The notes below the pieces were generated by a model, which had not been told where the DNA came from, searched no databases, and saw only the letters and a list, made by a program, of their open reading frames with translations. Of a stretch of DNA of 64,000 nt, positions 25,101-37,100 are shown one piece after another; position 1 is the stretch's first letter, and every line of letters starts with the position of its first letter. The stretch lies in contig NC_080720.1 of NCBI RefSeq assembly GCF_019097595.1, positions 25,128,852 to 25,192,851 of the forward strand, given 5' to 3'. This DNA comes from Hemibagrus wyckioides. Its lineage: Eukaryota; Chordata; Actinopteri; Siluriformes; Bagridae. The translations under genes were made by a program, and so were the position numbers.

Positions 25101-28100
25101 GAAGATTTAGAATTGCATGGAATAAGTAGTTTACCCTACGTTTTGAAAAATCCTTAGGTACATAGATCAGGAATAACACTGACCACTGACAGGTGAAGTG
25201 AATAACACAGTTGATGTTCTCATCATGGCACTGGTTAGTGGGTGGGATATATTAGGCAGCAAGTGAGCATTTTGTCCTCAAAGTTGATGTGTTAGAAGCT
25301 GGAAAAATGGGCAAGTGTAAGGATTTAAGCGAGTTTGACAAGGGCCAAATTGTGATGGGTTGATGACTGGATCAGAGCATCTCCAAAACTGCAGCTCTTG
25401 TGGGGTGTTCCCAGTCTGCAGTGGTCAGTATCTATCAAAAGTGGTCCAAGGAAGAAACAGTGGTGAATTGGCGACAGGGTCATGGGCAATCAAGGCTCAT
25501 TGATGCACATGGGGAGTGAAGCTTGCCCGTGTGATCCGATCCAAAAGACAAGCTACTGTTGCTCAAAGAAGTTAATGCTGGTTCTAATAGAAAAGTGTCA
25601 GAATACACAGTGCATCACAGTTTGTTGTGTATGGAGCTATGTAGCCACAGACCAGTCAAGGTGCCCCTGATGACTCCTGTGCACAAACGAAAGTGCCAAC
25701 AATGGGCACGTAAGCATCAGAACTGGACCACGAAGCAATGGAAGAAGGTGGCCTTGTCTGATGAATCATGTTTTCTTTTACATAATGTGGATGGCCGGGT
25801 GCGTGTGTGTCGCTTACCTGGGGAACACATGGCACCAGGATGTACTATGGGCAGAAGGCAAGCCGGCGGAGACAGTGTCATGCTTTGGGCAATGTTCTGC
25901 TGGGAAACCTTGGGTCCTGCCATCCATGTGGATGTTACTTTGACATGCACCACCTACCTAAGCATTGTTGCAGACCATGTACACCACTTCATGGAAACAG
26001 TATTCCCTGATGGCTGTGGACTCTTTCAGCAGGATAATGCGCCATGCCACAAAGCAAAAAAGGTTCAGGAATGGTTTGATAAACCCAACAACAAGTTTGA
26101 GGTGTTGACTCCAAATTCCCCAGATCTCAATCCAGTTGAGCAAAAAAGTCTGATCCATGGAGGCCCCACCTCACAACTTACAGGACGTGAAGGATCTGCT
26201 GCTAACATCTTGGTGCCAGATACCACAGCACACCTTCATAGATCCATGCCTGAACGGGTCAGGGCTGTTTTGACAGCAAAAGGGGGACCAACACAATATT
26301 AGGCAAGTGGTCATAATGTTATGCCTGATCAGTGTATCTTCTCTCAGACAAATAATAGCCCAGTGTTTTGCCTTATACCAAAGATTATGAATCATCTAAA
26401 TTCAGAGTTCATACCCAAATTCATTATTTTTATTAACCTTCATAATTGTATGAAAATAGGGTTTTTGCTTGCTTATAATAATATAGCAGGCTCCTTTGGT
26501 TTGACTGAGTTCATTAAGGCTACGCCATGGTGTTCCACATTTTAATAACACCTGTTCAGAAAAAAAAGATTTAATGCAGAAATATTAAAAACATTAATAT
26601 ATTAATACCAAAATGCATATCTCAAAATACCTGTGTCTCAGCAAGTGCTTCAGACGTTTTTCCTGTCTTTGATGCCTTCTGAGGATATAAAATCATCAGG
26701 CAAAGATTGTGGTGGGCAAGTTCTGTGTTCAAGGTGTTTGGTAGGTTCTGATTTGTAATTTGTTGATATTTAGAATTCCCCTGAAACAGATACAAAAACA
26801 AATTATATTCACATTTATATTCATGGATTGAAAAAACAAAATTCAGAATTTAATGATTATAGATTTATGCACACATTAAAATGAATCCAAATGAAGAGCT
26901 GGCTTTTGTTCAAGGGTCTCTTTCACAGGTCACCCAGATCTAATGATCTCTTGCCTCTGGAAAGCAAATGTCGTCATCATTTTTTTTTTTTTTTAAGGAT
27001 GTCTTGTTTCTGATCTCTGATTAGTTTAAGGGTGGCTTTTTGTGGCAACTTTTCAACATCCGCTAAAGATGAAGGTGTCTCTCAAAATCAGGGTCTTTAT
27101 ATTGTATGCTAAAGTTTTCATCCAAATACAGCTTTCAAAACTTCTTAAAGGTATTCAGTGAATTCAGGATGACTAGCGAGTGTGACCTTCCATGTAATAT
27201 TGGTATCAACAATGACGTATAGTATAATCACTGATGAGAAAGAGGTTGCCATATTTCTCTGGAATCAAACCGCTAAATAATATAATGATTAGTAGCATTG
27301 TGTACTACACAAAAAAGTATGTCTTAAAATAAGTATTCATTGGCGCCGAAGTACTTGCATTCAGAAAAGTTAGCACTGCTTCAGCAGGATGTATCTCTTG
27401 GTGGTCAGCAGTAATTGACCATCATTGAGGTAACCATGATGGTGTCATATAAATCCAAAATCTGAACAACAAAGTCTCCTTTATGTTGGTGAAGGTTCAT
27501 AACAACACAGATGTTCAACATACCATCATTCATACAAATCACAAAGCAGTGAAACAGTGTTATGCACAATATAGAACTGAGAAAGCCCAACACGTGCTCC
27601 TGTAGATTCCAGGGACATTGTCTGTACCATCTACAGTGACCCTAAGTATAGTATAGCTTTTGCTCCTGGTTGTTTTGTTTTTACACTGTCTGGAATTGTC
27701 GAGACTAACACTGATGTCACACTTGATGTTTGTGTGTATGATGGCACAAGTGAAATAAAATGTTCTTGAAGTTATGGGTATCATTTACTCTTTTGAGGAA
27801 TCTATGTTTACCCTCAAACTGCATTGTACAGAGATGCACTGATGGCCAAGAACACATTATAACGTTTGGGTAGTGCTCAAATAGCGATATTTAGGACAGA
27901 AATGCAATTTAGGGAAAACCTCAACTATTTTTGTAAGCAGGAATTATTCAGGCTCTCAGCACTCTGGGTGAAAACGTCACTAATAGGCAAAAGCCGCCAC
28001 AAGGGGGCGTTTTTGTTCACATTGAAAAATGTGGTGATAAGTGAAACTATTATCTGAAGTTACATTTATTTCAAACTTTGCTTATAGTTGAAACATCATA

Positions 28101-31100
28101 AAATACAATTTATGTTGACTTAAATCTTTTGTTAGATGTCAGTCTCCAAAAATTAATATATACTCTCAAGCATGGTAGTAGAGGGTGATGATTTGGGGGT
28201 TTTTTTGTTTGTTTTTTTTGCTTCCACAGGACCTGGGGAAACTTATAGACATTAATACAACGTTGAATGCCATATATACCAAAATATTCTTGCGACAAAT
28301 TTAATCTGTCCAGCAGATTTGATCTGTTCAGCACTGATGCGAAATTTGGTCATGCAACAGGATAATGATCCCAAGCACAACAGTAAATTTTCTGAATTTT
28401 CCAGACCTCACTTCATTGAGATGCAGGGACGGGGTATTAAGACAGCTGTGCATAAACAAACGGCTGGAAACAAGATGTGAACTGATGTAATGCTCTGAAG
28501 CACAGAGCCAGAATTTCTCCAAAACAGGACTGAGACTGACAGAAAATAAGCCCACCTGGTTTCTTAATGTTTACTTTTTTGGAATAAAATGACTACTTTT
28601 TTTTTTTTCTGAAAATAACTAATATATATATTTTTTACCCAAGGTTAAACCATACAATTGCTATTTAGCCCATGATAAATAAAAACAAAGAACTGAAGAT
28701 GGCTGTACTTTCTTTTTCCCTTAATTGTACACAGAGATAAAAGGAAATATTTATAATAACTGTCTCACTTCATATGAAACTAAATGTAGACAATGTGTTA
28801 ATTTAGAATGGTTATTCAACCAACTGGAGCTACCTGTGCATTCAAGGCTTTGAACACACACCTTCCAGTCAATCAAAATCAAGTATTCAGACAGGTGTGT
28901 GTGTGTGTAAATTGAGTTGAGTTGACTTGCTGAGAATTGGAGCCCCATTTGTTACTATAGAAGCCACCATTTTCTGAGAAGACTTTCCACTATATTTTGG
29001 GAAAATGGGTGTGGATTTGTGCTCATTCGGCTATAAGGGAATTTGTGAGGTCATGTTCCAGTTTATCCAAAAGATGTTCAAGGTTCTATGCACGCCAGTA
29101 GAGTTCTTCCACACAAATTGTATATAGCATAGATAGATACTACATTATACTCTACTATACTAGAGATTTGAACCAAATATATAATGAATACAAAACCATT
29201 TAATTGCCCTCTGTCTGTTTTTAGGTCCATTTACAGATGTGGTGACCACAACCCTGAAGCTTTCTAACCCCACAGATAGAAATGTGTGCTTTAAAGTGAA
29301 GACCACTGCACCACGTCGCTACTGTGTGCGTCCAAACAGTGGAGTGATCGAAGCAGGAACCTCTGTTAATGTCTCTGGTAAATAAACCATTGGATCATGT
29401 TGCACATAAATTGATAACGTATTTAAAAATTGAATTAGATTGAACAATTTTCATGGAATTTATCCTTAAGAGAATTTGACATTGCTCTGTGCAGAGATTT
29501 ATATGATCATATCTTTTAAGCAATTGTATGTTATTTGTCACTCGAAAAGCATAATTTCTATTAATGCTGACTCAATTCTTGTTTGCAGTAGGTATTTTTG
29601 GTTGCGTCCTCCTTCCAGCACAAAAAAAACACATAAGTAATCTGGCAGTAATAAGATATAGGTGAGAATGATCTGCCAGTTCAACTCACTGCCTAGCTGA
29701 CCATAACTGAAGCTTAACTATACTCCCCCTTCACCACCTCTTTGGTATTGGGTCTCCAGCAGGCCACAGTTGATGCCGACTTGCCGACAATCTGGGGACA
29801 CACCTGCCCATGATGCAGTACTTACTACTACCTACTTCTATGGAAATGCTGTGAGACCTTCAGCTTATCAAGGATTAATTAATTTTGAAGAGGATCTTGA
29901 TCATTAGAAGAGGACACAGTGGCAATTGTTTTTAACATGAAACAGCATTTCCATATAGCTCTTCAGTACGAATAATATGGGTTGTCTCTTCCGTGGTTTA
30001 AGTGTTTTGCATCACTTGATATAGCCTATATGTAATTACAGACCAATCTAGGTGGGTATAAGATCTGAGGGGAATACACTCAAATTGTGAAGGTGGGGAG
30101 GTTTGGTTACAACCTGAGTCCTTTGTGAAACTCCTGGCCAGAAACCCTGTCTGGGCTTTGCTATTTCCAGCTATACCACTTGTTATAGCAGGCATTGAAA
30201 GCATAAAGAAACACAAGTATTCTGGTGGTAATTAGAGTTAGGTGAGAATCATCTTATGTTACCTGCTGGTTCAGCCCACATCCACTTTGTTTGCAGCTGA
30301 CTCACGACCATGTCCCCCTGCACGAATATGTTTATATGCAATGTCTCTGCCTCACCTCAGGTCTGTCACATCTGTTCAGTGTACTGCTCTGTTCACATGC
30401 CCCAGAAAATCATGACCTCCTAAAATCTAAAATAGCCTCTAATATTAAATGTAAACAAAGCAGTGTGGAAGACTGCCAAAACTAAATGATGAAAGATGCA
30501 GACCAAAATGCTTGCCTAAATGATAGTCGTTATCATTATATTTCTAGAGACAAATTTGAGTTAAATTGAGTACTGTCTGGGGAAAAAAAGCAGTATATTT
30601 CAGTAAAAAAAAAGCTACCTTTAATTGACATGACATCAGATAACATCACAAGTACAGATTTAAAATAATACTGTTTATAGTGAGAGATTTATTCCAGAAT
30701 GAAAAAATACTCTAATGTTGACACGTCAGTTGTTGGTAGTAAAAATGTTTTTGCCCATTTTCAAATAAATTCCTGATGTGTTTTTTTTACAGTTATGCTG
30801 CAGCCATTTGATTATGACCCCAATGAGAAGAGCAAGCACAAGTTTATGGTGCAGTCATTAATGGCCCCACCTGACATGACTGATATGGAGGGTCTGGTGA
30901 GTACTCATCCAGAATCAGTAAAGACTAAATCTCAGAACTGTGTGGAATAAGCAGTGCACCTGCAGTATCTTTAATGTTATATTGCTATTTTATTACCACA
31001 GTTTACCAGTAATTATATGATGACCATACGTTTGCAGATCCCTGACCCTCACACCAATATTTGCCTATGAACATCCCATTTCAGATTTGTCTAGGAAGGC

Positions 31101-34100
31101 TTTCCCCTTAATTTTGGAATATGGCTGTGGGGATTTGCCCATTCAGTCACAAGAGTATTAGTGAGGTCAGGCACTCCTATCAGGTGAGAAGGCCAGTATA
31201 TACAGTCCCCTCTGAAAGAATTGGAAATGCAAGGCCATTTTTGGGGGGTTTGAACATATGATGTATATGATTAGATGAAAATCAGCTTTAATTTCCTGAT
31301 ATTTATATTTAGATGCATTAAACAACTTGGATCATGGCACCTTTTGTGGCAGACCAACTTTTAGGTGAGCAAAAGTATAGAAACAGATTTTCTCAGAGAA
31401 ATGAAAACTTAGTATTTAGCAAACTTAGTAAGTTGCATTCTTCATTTGTGTTTCTTTTCCAGGTTTGTACTACAGCTTCTTTCAGCTGTTTGTTTTGGGT
31501 GGGGAGGGTTAACTTCAGTCTGCTCATCAGGAGGTGAAATGCATGCTCAATTGGGTTATGGTCTGGTGACCATCCTTAAACCTTCCACTTTTTCCCCTTG
31601 ATGTTCTTTGTTGTGTTGGAAATGCGGTTTGTATCATTTTCTTGCTGTATTATGAAGTTCCTACAAATTTGATTGACTTCTTTGTAAGTTGGCAGACAGT
31701 ATGTTTCTGTACAGTTCTGAATTCATTATGCTGCATCGAGTTTCATCATCAATAAAGATTAGTGAGAATGTTCCAGAAGCAGCCATGCAAGCCCAAGCCA
31801 TGACGCTATTAAGCTTGTATGTTTTGGATCATGAAAAGATCCTTTTTTCTCTCCACACTTTAGGTTTTAATCACTTTGTTAGAGTTTTAACTTGGTTCCA
31901 TAACTCATGTGCTGTCTGTGTATTTTATCAATGCTAACTATGTATTTTGCATATTCACCTTCCAATTCTTACAGCTGATGAATCCTTTGCATGTGGTATG
32001 GCCTCTATATTTCTGCTCTCAAAGTATTTTTTAAACAATGGATTATGGTACTTTCAGCCCGTCCCTATTTTCCCATGAATTTCAAATTGCTGTATTAGCA
32101 ATGTGTGTAAAATGGCTATGTTCAATTTTCCCTTTTCTTAGCTTCACAATGGCTTGCTATTCTCCCACATACAGCTCTCTGGAATTCATGCTGGTTAATC
32201 CTTTTTAACAGCAAATGCAGTCTTCACAGGCAAGACTCGGGGCGCAAACTAAAAGTATATATTTAGAACTATTAACTGTTCAAATAGGCAATCTAACAGG
32301 ACACACTAGAAGTTGTCATGACATCCTCTCAGTAGCAATGTTTTGATCACTTGAAAAATAGGTGGGTTCAAACAAAAGGTGCCATGAGCTAAGTTCTTTA
32401 CATATAGCTATAAATATCAGGAAATGAAAGCTGAAATTCTTATGTCTTCCTCATCTATCTGTCTGTCTGTGCTTTTAATCTCAAATCTAAATCTCTCCAG
32501 TGTATAGCAAAAACAACTTAATTTGTCTTGCCACCCCAGTACTTTTAAAGGGAACTGTGTGTATATATAGGCTATCAAATTCACCCCAAAGGTATTATGT
32601 GGGGTTAAGATCAGAGGTCTATAAAGGGCACTCCGATTGTTCCACACGAGCTTTAACCTGCACATATCTCTAGTTGAGACCAATTATGGACCAGGGTGAT
32701 ACACAAGTCATGAGAGGCAGAATTTACACACTATGCTGACCCTAGAGATCCAACTTGGCATCTAAGGTGGAGGATTTACCATGGCCAGGGTGAATTCGTC
32801 AGCACAAACTAATATAGACAACTCCTGATCAGACAGGTAGAAAGAGAAGAACAGGATGTATTACCCTAGTTGCTAAATAGTTTTAGATAATAAAGACGGT
32901 GACATAAAATAACTAGCCAATCCCCGCTTGGTTCAACTCATTTTGAGAATTTGTCAACAATTACTAGCAGATATTTAAAATTTCAAACTGATGGCAAATG
33001 CGTAAAGTCAAGTTGCAGGCTTTGAAAAGGAGGAGGTAAGGCATCATGTTTAGCTGTTTAGCCTTGTACATTGGCCCTGGCATAAATAAGATGAGGATTA
33101 GTTTAGCAGTCATTTTAACAACCAAGATGCAAAAATGTTCTGATATGCTGCAAATGCCCCCTCTTTGTGTGACATACTGCCAAAATTTAAATGCAACTGA
33201 AAAGGCTCTACAAAGACCAACAACTGTAAAGCGAGTGTGTTTGTGTGGAATAGAGGATAAGATTGAACTGACATCGGGTACCTGTGGGCTGACCACTAGA
33301 ACCAAAACAATACATCTGAGGTCTTGGGTGAAGTGGCGCCCTCATTACCGTTACATTTCCGCAAAGGGTTGATGGGTGTGGTTGTAAAAACCACTGGATG
33401 ATGTCACCCACCCCTTCTTCCTACTCCTGGGATAGTAAACAGGGGTCTGGGACCAAAGGTTAGCGACATATGGGGTAACCTGAATGTACCGTATTTGATT
33501 GGAATGGGCCGCCCAATGTCTGCATGGAATGCTTCATGAACAACAAGGCTGTCCATGTCCAGGCATTTCAGGAGTCACCACAGAGGAGAAAGAATTAGCT
33601 GGAGTACAGAGAACAAAATGGCCCTGCTCTAAAGAGAGAGAACAGCAATGTTTAGTGCAAGTTGTTTTATGTTATTTTTATTTTATCTAGTGCCAACCTA
33701 AGAATGCTTAACAGAATACAGTGAAATTCAAGGCCAGTTAATTGTGCATATCAAGTTTGTTGTATCAAGTACAAGTAATTTTTTTGAAACACAAATGATG
33801 CTGCTTATCCATGTTAATGACATTATGTATGCATTATAGTAGCAAGCCCACAAACTGCAAATAAATCTTACTTAATTGCAGATGCTTGTAACATGCACCA
33901 CACATGTTTAAATAAATAAAAACACCATGTAAAATAAATATAAAAATACAACACACAAAATTATACGTTATGTACTAAAAACATAATTGACTTCTGAAAC
34001 TTTGGCAACCAGTTTGTCTGTATTACCCTCTCTTTTTAACATTTATCTATAATTACATTAAACATTGCTGAAGTAGCCATTTCCATTTTATATTGTCCTT

Positions 34101-37100
34101 TCAATATGTTTCTAAGGTATTTGAATACCTGCCTGGCGCCATCAGCTTTGGCTTTTACTAAATGTATATGTCTTTTTACAATGGCCATAAATCAGACAGT
34201 TCCCACCTGATCTACACATTTTGCATTAGGTCAGAAGATGCGTCATTAATTGAAACGTGTCATTATATGGCTTCTGCAAACTAACAACTAAGACATCACT
34301 AATGCAAAAGACAAAACAAATGAAAATCTGATGCAGCTAGCCACAGGAAACCAGTAGGGGATTGTAAGCAATATGGTGCAGTGTGAGAAATTGGGAAGGT
34401 TGAAAATTTGTGCAGCTGCATTATAGATCGTTGCAAAGGTCGAATGGTGTGCAGAGGCAAGTTGTAGTAGTCTAATCTCAAAATGACAAGGGACTGAACA
34501 CCTGAGTGTTCTTTGTGTGTAGAAATGGATCTTTCTGATGTTATAAGTGGGAAAGTGTCAAATTCTGAACATGTCAGTAGTCAGGGTAGAAATGAAGGCT
34601 TGATGGATTTTTTAAATTATATCATCAAATAAAAACTGGCATTATCAGTCAGAGATGATGGAGAAGGAGCAGTCGGTAGTTTATGAAGTGACAAAAAAAG
34701 AATGTGTGGAGTTTGGATCTTCTCTAGAAACTTTCAGGATTTCCCTGCAGATAAAGCAGATGTCACATCAGATGATAACAAGAAGACTGGAGTTTGTCAG
34801 AGAAGAGGATGACATTTACATTTACTGCATTGGTCAAACGCCATTATCCAGTGAAAATTACAAAAGTGCTTTGAAGTTTCTGCCAATGAATATATCATTA
34901 TTGGTCACAGGTCACAGACTAAGAATAGCATCAATCTAAACACTCTGTTGGTAGGTAATTTAGCAACATATGTAAAGACAACTATTTTCTCCCTCAAGGA
35001 TAGTGAAAGGGTTGCTGTTTGTTGGAAAATACTGAGGAGCATGTCCATTAACTTTAAGAATTTATTTAAGTCTTTTAGAGGATCAAGAGGGTCGCAGATG
35101 ACCGCGAGGAGAAGGTTGATCAGAGAGGTAACTTTGTGGAATTTGAAAGAAGAGTTGTTAAAATGATATAAGGGAAAGAGGTGTGAGGGTAACAGCAAAC
35201 CTGTACCACCATCCTTCCCAGTTTCTATTTGAATATGTGGAAGCATAAACTGGGACTGTGACAACGGTAGAGTGTCCTGATGAGGGTACTGATAGATAGG
35301 TCTCTGGTATGTAGAGGTGAGCTAGCCTAACAGCAGTCTGCATAATATACCTTAAATATGCCCACAATTTACAATTTACTGAGACTACCCTTGATTAGAC
35401 ACCTGAGAAAACTAATTAGCATTGACCTGTTTAATTAATTAGCACAGACACCTCTAAACAACACTACAGAATCAAAAATACTACCAGCTTAAGGCCATAG
35501 CCAACAGTCAATAGCTAGTACACAAAGGTCAGAATACTACTTTACTAGTTAAAAATAAAGTCATGATAGAACAGCTTAAAGAACCTGCTTCTGTCCTCTG
35601 CCATTATAAATGGGAATTTTTTTTTTTTTCCTCGTACTGGTGATATGAATGGGGAAAATGGAAATGTTTGTTCCTTGCTGGATTGTGAAGGGAGGCAAAT
35701 TAGCCCAGGGTTAAATGTCACATTATACACGTAATATATTATAATTGTAGAATTATGACAAGTGTGTGTAACCAGTCATTCAGTCACAGGAACCTCTGTA
35801 TCTAGTTAATATTGCATAACATTCTCCTGTCTACATCTTTCACTATTTCTTTTTTTCCTTTTCTCATGCAGTGGAAGGAGGCCAAGCCAGAGGAACTGAT
35901 GGACTCTAAGCTACGATGTCTCTTTGAAATTCCAAATGAGAATGAGAAAACGGTAACAATACTTCTAATTAAAAAACATAAGATCCCCCTGACCAAGACA
36001 CTATGGAATTGTTTGTGTAAATGTGAAGACACATGATGTATGCTCACTTTCCATTTTATTATCACCATCTGTACAACTATACATTCATGGAGTTGTCTAA
36101 ACAGAAACTGATGTGGTAGCACAATGCAAAAGATCATGCAGATACAGGTCAAGAGCTTCTGGTAATGTTTGCATCGAACAGCAGAATGGAGGGTGTGATC
36201 TCTGTGACTGTAACTGCAGCATGGTTGCTGGTATGAGTATTACATATACTACTGATTTTCACACAAAATAATGAACGATGCAAAACGCATAACAATGTCC
36301 TGTGAGTAAGAGTGGTCAGAGAAAACTGGTCATACTAGTTTGTGCTGATAGGCAGTATATAGTCAGTCTATACATCTGTGGTGAGCTGAAAAGCATTTCA
36401 GAAGGCAAACAGAACAGACTTTAAGGTAGGTTGACTACAACTGCAGAAAACAAGATTCCACTCCTGTCAGCTCAAATGTCTGTTCTTGGCTAACAGGAGT
36501 GGAGCCTGATGTGGTCTTCTGCAGTTGTAACCCATCCAGTTTTGTGCATGCTGATATAACTTTCATAATGGTGGTAAAGAGTAATAACATGAGTACTATA
36601 TCCTTCCTGGCAGTTTGAACCAATCTGACCATTTTCCTCTGGCCTGTCTTTATTGACATGGTACATCCACCCTCAGAACTGGCACTCACTGTTTTTTTTC
36701 CCGCATCATAATGTGTAAAATTTGCGCGTACAAATCCACGGAGTTCAACAGTTTCTGAATAGTGTAGCCATTCTGGCTCTCCGTACCAAGTCACTGAGAT
36801 CACTCTTAAATGTACTCAGTAAGTGTTTTTAAAAAAAGTGTGTATGTATATTGACTTTCTCCTTTTAGATGAGCAGACTTATCTTGTGTGTGTGTTTGTG
36901 TGTGTGTGTAAACTGTTCATAGCATGATATGGACACCAGCAAGATGATTTCCTCTAGTTTTTTAAAATCGGATTCTTCCACGTTGTCCATGAAGATGGGG
37001 TCCAATCTGGATGATGGAGAGGTGAAGAGGATTATGGAAGAGTGCAGAAGACTTCAGGTGGAGGTGCAGCGACTAAGAGAAGAAAACAAACAGATCAGGG

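Noticed and set aside
33046..33372. 108-codon open frame in vapb intron 3
   Set aside because: No recognisable domain, poor context, overlapped by an equally long antisense frame.
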